DNA from: a virus
Reading direction: 5' to 3' (one strand)
Length of the DNA: 43,201 nucleotides
Virus record (IMG/VR): IMGVR_UViG_3300047560_002016
Span: 1 to 43,201 of that record
Part shown: positions 32,832-41,013 of the stretch, piece by piece
Layout of the letters: every line of letters begins with the position of its first letter
Numbering within the stretch: the first letter of the stretch is position 1
The notes under the pieces: generated by a model
Seen by the model: the letters and a program-made list of their open reading frames with translations, nothing else
What the model was told of the DNA's origin: nothing
The model's database searches: none
Made by a program: the position numbers and the translations under genes

Positions 32832-35348
32832 ATGGCAGGTCATAAATCACATCACTCCGCTCCACCAAAAGAAGAAACAAAGGAATATGAAGACTTATTA
32901 AAAATGAGTTCTTCGGTGATTACTGGTATCCAAAAGCAAATGCAAAACTGGGCCGATACCACTAAACATCTTGGTAAAAATCAGAGAGAATATGTTGAAA
33001 AATTAAAAGCTGGAGTAGGAGAATTAACTGATCAGGAATCAATTAATAAACATATCAATAAATTAAATGATGTAAGAAGCCAATTATTAAAAAATCAAAA
33101 AGTGCACCAATCTTCTTTCAATCAAATTGGTATTAGTAATTTAAAGATAATCACAGAAGCATTACAACTTGAATTTAAAAGACAAGTAGCAATTGAAGGT
33201 GTACAAAATGCATCAGAACATTTGGCGAGTACACTCAATGATACTTTTGATGGTATTGAAAGTGGATTACATCATATTCCATTAATCGGTGGTATTCTTA
33301 GTAGTATTGCTAAAGGGCCAGTTGAAAAACTTAAGGAATCGGTAACTTCTGCAGCCGGAGCATTTACTAAAAAATTCGGTGAATCATTGAAAGCGGGTGC
33401 GGGTTCGTTTAATTCATTAAAAGCAGCCGGTTCGGAAGCATTTAGTGGTATTATGGCTGCAATGAATCCAGTTACTTTAGCAATAATAGGAATTGGGGCG
33501 GCTATAACAATGGCATTTTTAAGATTCCATGAATTAGAAACTGCAGCCGATGATTTCAAAGAACAAACCGGATTGGCAGTTGCTGATGCTCATGAATTGG
33601 AACATTCTATTCAAATGGTTTCAAATAAAATGGGTTATTTGGGAGCAAGTGCAGCGGATGTGAGTAAAGCTATGAGTGATTTCACAAAGGAATTTGATAA
33701 TATGACAATTCCAATGGAAAGTACAGTTGAATCAATGGTTATGTTAAATAAAAACTTTGGGATAGCAACTGATACTGCATCTGAAGTGAACAAAATCATG
33801 CAAAATATGGCTGGGCTATCGGAAACCCAGGCACAATATTTAACAAATTCGGTTGTTGAAATGTCTAATTTGGCAGGAGTAGCACCTCAATCCGTAATGA
33901 AAGATATTTCAGATAGTGCTGAAGAATCATATAAGTATTTTAAAGGTGATGCAAAAGAATTAGCTAAAGCAGCAGTTCAGGCAGCTAAGATGGGAACATC
34001 TCTAACTAATATAATGAAAACATCTGAAAAACTTTTAGATTTTGAACAAAGTGTAACGGATGAATTAGAGTTTTCTGCATTAGCCGGAAAGGATATCAAT
34101 TTAGGAAAAGCTAGAGAATTAGCATTTTTGGGTGACGAAATAGGAATGCAAAAAGAGTTGGGTAATCAACTTGCTAAGATAGGTGATATAAATTCATTAT
34201 CTGTCTATGAGAAACAAAAGTTGATGGATTTAACTGGGCAAGATTTAAAAACATTAACTAATACTCAAAGAATTGCTTCTAAGTTTGGAGATTTGGATAA
34301 AGAAAGATTAGCAGCGGCAAATGCTTTATTAGGTAAAGGTTTAGATATAAAAGATATAGGAGAATCCGAATTAGAAGATCAGGCAAATAGATTGAAGAAG
34401 CAAGAGCAGATGCAAGATATGATGGATCAAATTGGAAATAGAATGAGCCAAATGGGAACTGCTTTTATGGATATGTTTGCACCAATAGGTGGAGTAATAA
34501 TCAAAACTTTAATGTTTGCAGTGAAAGCTATTTCCGGTATATTGATACCGGCATTTCAAATGTTAGGAAAGGCTATTTACATTGCTACTTTACCAATTCA
34601 ATCATTATTACATGGGTTTGAAGTAGCTATTGAATATATAAAGAAATATATTGATTATGTAGCTGCAGCAGGAGTTGGAATGGCATTAGTAGTAGCTTGG
34701 CAAGAAAAATCAAATATACAAAGTGCATTGAGTAATGGTTATGAAGCTGTAAAGGCTGCATTTCAAAAAGATGGATTGATATATAATATTGCAACGGAGG
34801 CTTCTAAAAAGGCACAGGCTGCATGGGATTTATTAAGTGCTGGATATGCAGCAACAAAAGCGGCTATTGAAGAAAAAGGTTTATTGAGAGGAATAGCTGC
34901 AATGGCAATAAAGGCGTTTAACTCATTAGCAGATATTCCAGTTGTAGGTTGGGCATTAGGAGCAGCGGCGGCAGTTGGTGCATATGCATTGGGTAAATCA
35001 TATATGTCAAAAGCGGGAGACGTTTATTCACCGGCTGATGGTAAAACACAAATATCTACTAAAGAAGGTGGATTGTTTGAATTATCTAAAAATGATGATG
35101 TATTAGCAGGTCCTGGTTTAGGTGAACAAATGAAAAACCAAAATGCTCAAAGTGGAATAGTTGCAACTAATGGAGAAGGTGGTGGTGGAAATAGTGCAAT
35201 AGCTGGATTAGTGAATTCTATGATTAGTGAGATTCAAGGATTAAGAACTGATTTAACATCAGGAAAGGTTGCAGTTTATATGGATGGTCAGCTTGTAACT
35301 TCTAAAGTTGCAGGTGTAGCAGCAAATAACCCAGTAACAGGAAGATAA
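32832..35348 (+). CDS. Tail tape measure protein
   Basis: An 838-residue protein that probably sets tail length and sits inside the tube; by the rule of about 0.15 nm per residue it would correspond to a tail near 125 nm. The N-terminal half is helical and coiled-coil-rich. Hydrophobic segments are typical: about 214-231 (VTLAIIGIGAAITMAFLR), about 558-590 (GVIIKTLMFAVKAISGILI), about 615-630, and about 715-740 (VVGWALGAAAAVGAYALG). A Met-rich amphipathic region (EQMQDMMDQIGNRMSQMG) precedes the second one. The C-terminal GDVYSPADGKTQISTKEGGL followed by FELSKNDDVLAGPG is a pattern common at the end of phage tape measure proteins. It is followed by baseplate genes with TAATG overlap. Confidence 0.8.
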   Translation: MAGHKSHHSAPPKEETKEYEDLLKMSSSVITGIQKQMQNWADTTKHLGKNQREYVEKLKAGVGELTDQESINKHINKLNDVRSQLLKNQKVHQSSFNQIGISNLKIITEALQLEFKRQVAIEGVQNASEHLASTLNDTFDGIESGLHHIPLIGGILSSIAKGPVEKLKESVTSAAGAFTKKFGESLKAGAGSFNSLKAAGSEAFSGIMAAMNPVTLAIIGIGAAITMAFLRFHELETAADDFKEQTGLAVADAHELEHSIQMVSNKMGYLGASAADVSKAMSDFTKEFDNMTIPMESTVESMVMLNKNFGIATDTASEVNKIMQNMAGLSETQAQYLTNSVVEMSNLAGVAPQSVMKDISDSAEESYKYFKGDAKELAKAAVQAAKMGTSLTNIMKTSEKLLDFEQSVTDELEFSALAGKDINLGKARELAFLGDEIGMQKELGNQLAKIGDINSLSVYEKQKLMDLTGQDLKTLTNTQRIASKFGDLDKERLAAANALLGKGLDIKDIGESELEDQANRLKKQEQMQDMMDQIGNRMSQMGTAFMDMFAPIGGVIIKTLMFAVKAISGILIPAFQMLGKAIYIATLPIQSLLHGFEVAIEYIKKYIDYVAAAGVGMALVVAWQEKSNIQSALSNGYEAVKAAFQKDGLIYNIATEASKKAQAAWDLLSAGYAATKAAIEEKGLLRGIAAMAIKAFNSLADIPVVGWALGAAAAVGAYALGKSYMSKAGDVYSPADGKTQISTKEGGLFELSKNDDVLAGPGLGEQMKNQNAQSGIVATNGEGGGGNSAIAGLVNSMISEIQGLRTDLTSGKVAVYMDGQLVTSKVAGVAANNPVTGR

Positions 35349-37345
35349 TGCCTACAATATTAGAATTATTTAAAAAATCAAAAGAGGCAAAGCAAATACC
35401 TCAAACAAAACCTTCTTCAGGAACTCCTCAAGCGGGACAATTGTTGTTACCCAATGTTGCTGGAAAGGTTGGGGAAAAGTTTTTTGATCCATTAAATGAA
35501 ACTCTATTTGAAGAGGAATTAACTGGATTAAGACCTCAAACTGCTATAAATCAATTAACTCTATACGGAACTGATATATTAAGAATTACATCACAAAAAA
35601 CATCAGATGTTGATGCAATGATTCTTTCTAAAAATCCAGATGCACAAATTAGTTTAGGAAAGATAGGAAAGTTTATTCAGAAAGTAGGAGATACTGCAAA
35701 CAAATTATTAGGTGTTCCTCAACATGTTTTTCCAACTTATGTAATTGGAACAAAAGAATTTAAGGAATCTAAAACTCCTAATAGAATGGTTGCGTTAGGG
35801 CAAATTAAAAAAGATGCAAGAGGAAGTGCATTGGGTAGATTTTTAATATCAACCGGTGCGGGAACTCCTAATCAAATTGCTAAACAATCAATAGGGCAAG
35901 GTATTAATTTGGCTAAAGATGCAATGAGAAGTGCATTAATTGGAAGTCAAACCATTCCGGTTACTTCCGGTAGTTTGGATAACTTCAATCAAAAATATTA
36001 TTATAGTAACGGAGAGTTTGAAGGAAATTATAGCTACTCAATGAAAGGAGTTACTCAACCGGCTGCTGGTAGTTCTTATGATATTTCAAATGTATCTATA
36101 ACTAAGATTGGGTTTGATGCAAAAGATGGATTGTTTGGTAATGCTTTAAGATTTGCTAATAAATCAACTTATGCATTTCAATTATCGGAAAATAGTGGAC
36201 ATAAGAAATTTGGTGAACCTACACAAGTGCAATTATCTGCTAACTATAATACCCCTACAAAAACGGGTAAAAGTATGGGGCCTTATGGTACTGATGGTAA
36301 GAAATTAGATGACCAAAATGGTGGATTGTTAAAATCACAAGATAACTTATTGAATTTTATTAGACCTAAATCATTGAATAGAGGTAATTGGAAAAAGGAT
36401 AGATATTCAACTAACAATACTAAAACCTCAATATCTAATTTGGGTAAAAGCACTTATTCAAATAAATTGGATACAAAAAGAGGTATATTCAGTACAAAGG
36501 ATGTTATTAACCAAACTGGTAGATTAACAAAAGATGAATTAAAGAGTGTAAAGTATAATGGTAAAACATTAGATGAAGTTGATTTAGTTCCATTGAGATT
36601 TCAAAAATTAAATGATGGTAGTGGTGTTTATTTCCGTTCAATTGTAACCGGATATAACGAGGATATAGAACCAGCATGGGAGAGTAGTAAAATGTTAGGT
36701 TCTCCGTTTAATTTTTATAGTTATACCGGAGTTGAGAGAAAATTGAGATTCAATATGAAAATATATGCAATGTCTCAAGCTGAATTAGTATTGATGTGGA
36801 GAAGAATAGAATATTTATCACATTGTGCTTATCCTCATACATACAATAATGGTATAATAGAACCAACTATTTTATATTTTACATTTGGTAATGTTTATAC
36901 TAATAAGGCATGTTTTTTAGATTCTATAACTTATGCAATAGAAGATGCTGAAAATCTTTGGGAATTAGGAGGTGGACAATTGCAAGTTAAAGAAGGTAAT
37001 TTTGAAGATGGTATGAATAATAGATTTTTTGTTGGTCATACAAATGATAGCACATCTGGAACATTTGGAGTTAGTAAAGGAATCGGTGGTTCATATGATA
37101 AGTTAAATATGGATTGGATTAAAGAAGGAGAAAATGAAGTTGCTAAGAAAAATGGAAACTCTTATATCAGTAATATAACTAACAAAAAAAATAAAGTAAA
37201 TGTAAATACTGCAAATGTGAATATGGATAATTACAAACTTCCTAAATTCATTAATGCCAGTGTTGGTTTAACATTCATAGAAACAAAAGGAACAACTGAC
37301 CAAAATATTTACGGATACGGAAAGAAAATAGGAACAGGAATATAA
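35348..37345 (+). CDS. Baseplate protein (tube-initiator / gp48-gp54-like)
   Basis: A 665-residue protein. The first 200 residues are low in recognisable motifs, with a helical KIGKFIQKVGDTANKLLG region. The C-terminal part has a pattern typical of proteins that cap the baseplate hub and start the tail tube: VTGYNEDIEPAWESSKMLG, SYTGVERKLRFNMKIYAMS, ELVLMWRRIEYLSHCAYPHT, GIIEPTILYFTFGNVYT, then LDSITYAIEDAENLWELGG and a last strand with NASVGLTFIE (about 420-655). This is the same fold type as distal tail-tube proteins with the Y-x-G...R motif. Specific T4 number is uncertain. It overlaps the tape measure stop (TAATG) and is followed 1 base later by the LysM protein. Confidence 0.5.
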   Translation: MPTILELFKKSKEAKQIPQTKPSSGTPQAGQLLLPNVAGKVGEKFFDPLNETLFEEELTGLRPQTAINQLTLYGTDILRITSQKTSDVDAMILSKNPDAQISLGKIGKFIQKVGDTANKLLGVPQHVFPTYVIGTKEFKESKTPNRMVALGQIKKDARGSALGRFLISTGAGTPNQIAKQSIGQGINLAKDAMRSALIGSQTIPVTSGSLDNFNQKYYYSNGEFEGNYSYSMKGVTQPAAGSSYDISNVSITKIGFDAKDGLFGNALRFANKSTYAFQLSENSGHKKFGEPTQVQLSANYNTPTKTGKSMGPYGTDGKKLDDQNGGLLKSQDNLLNFIRPKSLNRGNWKKDRYSTNNTKTSISNLGKSTYSNKLDTKRGIFSTKDVINQTGRLTKDELKSVKYNGKTLDEVDLVPLRFQKLNDGSGVYFRSIVTGYNEDIEPAWESSKMLGSPFNFYSYTGVERKLRFNMKIYAMSQAELVLMWRRIEYLSHCAYPHTYNNGIIEPTILYFTFGNVYTNKACFLDSITYAIEDAENLWELGGGQLQVKEGNFEDGMNNRFFVGHTNDSTSGTFGVSKGIGGSYDKLNMDWIKEGENEVAKKNGNSYISNITNKKNKVNVNTANVNMDNYKLPKFINASVGLTFIETKGTTDQNIYGYGKKIGTGI

Positions 37346-37346
37346 T

Positions 37347-37625
37347 ATGAGATATAACCTTAAAAATATTAAAAGATTAGCAAATGGTAAGAAAGTATTA
37401 AAAACTTCTATACCTAAAACTATTCCTAAGAAAGATGACGATATCTATATAATAACTCAAGAAACTGATAGATTAGATTTATTGGCAAATGAGTATTATG
37501 GTGATACCAGATTGTGGTGGATAATTGCAAATGCTAATAATCTTAATGGTGTAAATATTGGATTAGATGCTGGAATACAACTAAGAATTCCTAAGAACAA
37601 ATTTGATGTATTAAATAATATATAA
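37347..37625 (+). CDS. LysM-domain baseplate protein (gp53 / gpX-like)
   Basis: A 92-residue protein whose C-terminal 55 residues are a LysM domain: IYIITQETDRLDLLANEYYG (about 29-48), DTRLWWIIANANNLNG, and IGLDAGIQLRIPKN. The YGDTRLWW block is the typical phage baseplate form of LysM, as in gpX of P2 or the LysM-like part of T4 gp53. It probably glues hub and wedge or tube parts rather than binding peptidoglycan as an enzyme. The N-terminus is short and basic. It sits between two larger baseplate genes with 1-2 bp gaps, so it is co-translated with them. Confidence 0.8.
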   Translation: MRYNLKNIKRLANGKKVLKTSIPKTIPKKDDDIYIITQETDRLDLLANEYYGDTRLWWIIANANNLNGVNIGLDAGIQLRIPKNKFDVLNNI

Positions 37626-37627
37626 TA

Positions 37628-39748
37628 ATGGCGTTTCCGTTTTACAAAAGTATAGATAGTTTTATTGTAAATGAATTAAATAAAAGAACACCTGATAACA
37701 ATGTTCAGTTATCTAAATTGGTGCCTTGGATAAGAGCAACCTCTAATTTGGGTGGGCAATACACATTAGGTACTGATACATATTCAACTTTATTTGATGG
37801 AACTGCAACTGATGCATATAGAAACATACCTGGATCACAATGGAAATTTAGACCTAATCCAATCATAACTGAATTTGCGGTAGATTTTGCAAGTAGAGGA
37901 ACTCTACGAAGATGTACACTTAACATAAAATGTTTTTCACCCGATCAATTAACTCAAGTACAAGAATATTTTTTAGAACCTGGTATTAGTTGTTTTATAC
38001 AATGGGGATGGAACTATTCATTGGCCAGTAATAAAACAATTGGATGGTTGCCGGCAAATGTGGATAATGTAAACAAATATAATAGAAATGCAGAAGCATT
38101 AATAGACATTCGTTCTGCAAATAATGGATGTTATGATAATTTTGTAGGTATTATTACCGGTGGGCAATCATCTATAAGTGGAGACGAATTTACTATTCAG
38201 GTAAAATTAGCATCTATGGGAGAAATTCTATTTAGTAAAACTTCAGAAAGTGTAACTAAAAAAGAAGAAAATGTTGTTCCTATAACATATGACAAAAAAA
38301 AGATGATGGAATATGGTTACTCAAAATCCAACAAGATAAATTTTGCATATTTCTTTAATCAATTGCCCGAAGAATTAAGAACTAGAGATATTATGGGTAT
38401 GGTTGATAAATTTAAGAATGAATCCGATTTCATAAATTTTAATGAATCTTTGATGGAAGAGGCTAAATCAGAAACAACCGAAGGATGGTGGAATGGTCAT
38501 TTATCATTCAAAGGAGCTAAATTCGAAGCAGCTGATTCTGAAAGCCCAATGAATGGTAGTAAATTTTTAAGTTTTGATTCATTTGTAAAATTATTAAATC
38601 AAACTAGAGTTAAATTTACAAAACAAGGTGCGGTTGATTTTAATATTGATATAACTGATACATATTGTAGTTCATTTCCTGGTATATTTTCAACTGATGA
38701 ATCATTATATATACCAAATAGTGAATGTTACAATTATCTAAAAGATATGCCGTATATGTTAGTATCAGGTGTGCAAACCGGAGATACTATTGATTGTTCA
38801 ATTAATGGTAGAAGTTTTCCTAAAAAAACATCCACAACAATAAAAACGGAAGATGGTAATGTAACATTTAATCCAAACACCCATGGATGGATAGGAGATG
38901 TGTATATTTCAGATACAGTTGCATTTGAAGCATTGAGAAATCAAACTGAACCTGTAAAAGATATATTAGATGGAGTATTAAAAAAAATGTCTGATGCCGT
39001 TGTAGATTTATGGGAATTTCAAATTAGAGAAGAAAAAGATGGTAAAGGTGGAGTGAAGATGGTAATAGTTGATTCTAATTTAAGAAATAATAGAAGTGGT
39101 AAAGAAGGAGCACAGGTACAAGTTTTTGATATGTATGGCCCTAAGAGTTGTTTTTTAGATGCGAGTTTTGATTTAGATATTCCAAAGGCTATGGCTAGTA
39201 AAGTATTTATGGAAAAATCAACTGAAGGAGTTGAAGCACATGATGAATTAACAAAAGGATTATTCTCTGATAAAAAAGATACAATCTTAACTAAATTAAC
39301 TCAAGATGTATCTGATAAAAATTCAAAGCCAGAAGGTGAAGGCACTACAATAGAAGCTAAAGATTTATGGACTGATTTTAGAAGAAATGTTAGATTCTTA
39401 ATGAATCCTACTAAACTTCAAATTAGTGATATTGGTGATGGTAATATGGATGAATGGGCACTAATCGGACAATACTTAAATAAAAGAAAATTCAATGAAA
39501 TCAAAGGTAAACAACTATATACATCTAATACTGAAGTATATGTAGGTAGAACACTGCCAGTTGGATTTACATTTACAGTATTAGGAATGAGCGGATTTCA
39601 AGTGGGTCATCTATTTAGAGTAAACGGATTACCTAAACAATATTCAACGGATAGAGGTGCGTTTCAAGTGGAAGAGATTAAACATAAAATAGATGGAAAA
39701 CTTTGGACAACTGAAGTTTCAGCACATTATAGACCATTTTACAAATAA
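37628..39748 (+). CDS. Baseplate hub protein (gp27/gpD-like)
   Basis: A 706-residue protein. The N-terminal third contains NPIITEFAVDFASRGTLRRC and FSPDQLTQVQEYFLEPGISC, followed by IQWGW and DNFVGIITGGQSSIS, a region resembling the first hub barrel of gpD/gp27-type proteins. A long central insertion follows, containing a long charged segment and WEFQIREEKDGKGG near residues 455-470. The C-terminal end has VLGMSGFQVGHLFRVNGLPK then GAFQVEEIKHKIDGKLWTTE, the usual closing motif of hub proteins (G-I/M-x-G-F-x-x-G-x-x-F ... F-x-V-x-x-x-x-H-x-I ... W-x-T). It probably forms the trimeric hub under the tube. No lysozyme domain was seen, so the cell-puncturing enzyme lies elsewhere. Confidence 0.6.
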   Translation: MAFPFYKSIDSFIVNELNKRTPDNNVQLSKLVPWIRATSNLGGQYTLGTDTYSTLFDGTATDAYRNIPGSQWKFRPNPIITEFAVDFASRGTLRRCTLNIKCFSPDQLTQVQEYFLEPGISCFIQWGWNYSLASNKTIGWLPANVDNVNKYNRNAEALIDIRSANNGCYDNFVGIITGGQSSISGDEFTIQVKLASMGEILFSKTSESVTKKEENVVPITYDKKKMMEYGYSKSNKINFAYFFNQLPEELRTRDIMGMVDKFKNESDFINFNESLMEEAKSETTEGWWNGHLSFKGAKFEAADSESPMNGSKFLSFDSFVKLLNQTRVKFTKQGAVDFNIDITDTYCSSFPGIFSTDESLYIPNSECYNYLKDMPYMLVSGVQTGDTIDCSINGRSFPKKTSTTIKTEDGNVTFNPNTHGWIGDVYISDTVAFEALRNQTEPVKDILDGVLKKMSDAVVDLWEFQIREEKDGKGGVKMVIVDSNLRNNRSGKEGAQVQVFDMYGPKSCFLDASFDLDIPKAMASKVFMEKSTEGVEAHDELTKGLFSDKKDTILTKLTQDVSDKNSKPEGEGTTIEAKDLWTDFRRNVRFLMNPTKLQISDIGDGNMDEWALIGQYLNKRKFNEIKGKQLYTSNTEVYVGRTLPVGFTFTVLGMSGFQVGHLFRVNGLPKQYSTDRGAFQVEEIKHKIDGKLWTTEVSAHYRPFYK

Positions 39749-40128
39749 TGATGATAATAGATAACTATAAAAAATTAAAGAAGGTGGGTATAATAAATAC
39801 TCCCCCAAAAACCTATTTTCCTAATCCAACTAATGATGATTATGTTAGAGGATTTATAGTTAGATATTTTACTCAAAGAAGAGATACCAAAGGTTCTCCT
39901 ATATTTGAATTAAAAAATGATGTATATGGAAATTATTCAAATACTCCATATTGGAAAGGAATACAACTTAATTGGAAAATTAGTGGTAATTTGGATGATA
40001 GATATAATGATGAAGGTGGATATATTCCATCGGTTCAAAGTGTAAATAGATTGGGAATTATGGAAGCAAGTAAGATTATGCCTGATATAGAATTGTATTT
40101 GGTTAATCTATCTCAATTCTATAAATGA
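39748..40128 (+). CDS. Small baseplate-associated hypothetical protein
   Basis: A 126-residue protein rich in Tyr, Asn and Lys. Segments such as PPKTYFPNPTNDDYVRGFIV, RYFTQRRD, and SNTPYWKGIQLNWKISG point to a small mixed alpha/beta protein. I do not recognise a family. It overlaps the hub gene stop by one base (TAATG) and ends the coupled baseplate run, so a baseplate or hub-associated role is likely from position. It is followed by a 78-bp gap with an inverted repeat and a late motif. Confidence 0.5.
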   Translation: MMIIDNYKKLKKVGIINTPPKTYFPNPTNDDYVRGFIVRYFTQRRDTKGSPIFELKNDVYGNYSNTPYWKGIQLNWKISGNLDDRYNDEGGYIPSVQSVNRLGIMEASKIMPDIELYLVNLSQFYK

Positions 40129-40140
40129 GGAATATCATTT

Positions 40141-40165
40141 TAATATTTGGTAAATTAAAATATTA
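40141..40165 (+). repeat. Inverted repeat upstream of the oxygenase gene
   Basis: TAATATTT (40141-40148) and AAATATTA (40158-40165) form an 8-bp perfect inverted repeat with a 9-base spacer, just before a late motif at 40171. It could be an operator, but A+T content makes chance pairing plausible. Confidence 0.3.
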
Positions 40166-40170
40166 GTAGT

Positions 40171-40179
40171 ATATTTATA
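40171..40179 (+). promoter_or_regulatory. Candidate late promoter motif ATATTTATA
   Basis: An exact motif copy ending 27 bases before the ATG at 40207. It partly overlaps TATATTTG (40176-40183), a match to the Bacteroidota -7 box, but no -33 box is found at 19 bases. Confidence 0.45.
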
Positions 40180-40206
40180 TTTGTAAAGTTTTAATAAAAA
40201 ATTGTT

Positions 40207-40989
40207 ATGGCAAATTTCAAACATTTAACGGATTTAGAAATCCAACAAATGACCTTTGATTGGAGATACAAAGGTTTTACGGTCTTAGAATTACTTACGG
40301 AAGAAGAGTGTGATGAAGTAAATGCAGAATTAGAAAAACTGCGTTTAGAAAGACAAAACACTACAACCGAAGATGGCAACCAATGGGGAGAATGGGATCC
40401 ATTTGCTTACCCACATAAAATTTCCGAAAAATTAGAAAAATTATTTGTTCATCCGAAAATCATTGAGGCGTGTGAGTTTTTAATGGAGGGTGATATTGTT
40501 GGTATGCAAACTTGGGCATACTTCAAACCACCTGGACAATTAGGTAGAGACCAACATCAAAATGCGTTTTACACCGGATGTGGACATAATGAAATCATCA
40601 ACACTGCATTGGCATTAGATAATCATGATCCAGAAAATGGAGCAGTATGGAACTATGAAGGTTCTCATAGATTACCAGTATTACCAATTGAAGTGGATGA
40701 AGAAAGAACAAAAACAAATCCTACATTTTGGAGAAATGAAAGAGGTAAACCTTGTGTAATGCCAGAAGGTCATGATTTCAGAAAAGTAGAAGGTTACTTA
40801 AGAAAGGGACAAGTGGTATTATTACACTCACATTGTGTTCATGGTTCTGAACCAAATAACTCTCAAAGATTTAGAAGAAACTTCTTAGGAGGTTATTTGA
40901 AAAGGGGTGCTAAATTCAATCAGGGCTCTCATATGAAGAGAGAACCAATTGAGTTAAAACCTTTGCAAGAAAAATATTGGAATTCTTAA
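40207..40989 (+). CDS. Phytanoyl-CoA dioxygenase-like Fe(II)/2-oxoglutarate oxygenase
   Basis: A 260-residue double-stranded beta-helix oxygenase of the PhyH type. It has WAYFKPPGQLGRDQHQN (about 103-119), INTALALDNHDPENGAVWNYEGSH (about 131-154), and the distal motif HSHCVHGSEPNNSQRFRRNF (207-226), where H212 would bind iron and an Arg 2-oxoglutarate. The proximal H-x-D motif reads H117-Q118-N119, with Asn where Asp is usual, so metal binding may be altered or the acidic ligand may lie elsewhere (for example D115). Substrate unknown. It lies between the baseplate genes and a polymerase-like gene and has a late motif upstream. Confidence 0.75.
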   Translation: MANFKHLTDLEIQQMTFDWRYKGFTVLELLTEEECDEVNAELEKLRLERQNTTTEDGNQWGEWDPFAYPHKISEKLEKLFVHPKIIEACEFLMEGDIVGMQTWAYFKPPGQLGRDQHQNAFYTGCGHNEIINTALALDNHDPENGAVWNYEGSHRLPVLPIEVDEERTKTNPTFWRNERGKPCVMPEGHDFRKVEGYLRKGQVVLLHSHCVHGSEPNNSQRFRRNFLGGYLKRGAKFNQGSHMKREPIELKPLQEKYWNS

Positions 40990-41007
40990 AAATATTTCGT
41001 ATATTTG
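40977..41007 (+). promoter_or_regulatory. Host-type promoter candidate (TTGG-N19-TATATTTG)
   Basis: TTGG at 40977-40980 and TATATTTG at 41000-41007 are 19 bases apart. The -7 box is an exact TAnnTTTG match and the -33 box has one mismatch to TTTG. The start site would fall about 5-7 bases after the box, almost at the ATG at 41014, so the mRNA could be nearly leaderless. Confidence 0.45.
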
Positions 41008-41013
41008 TTTCCT

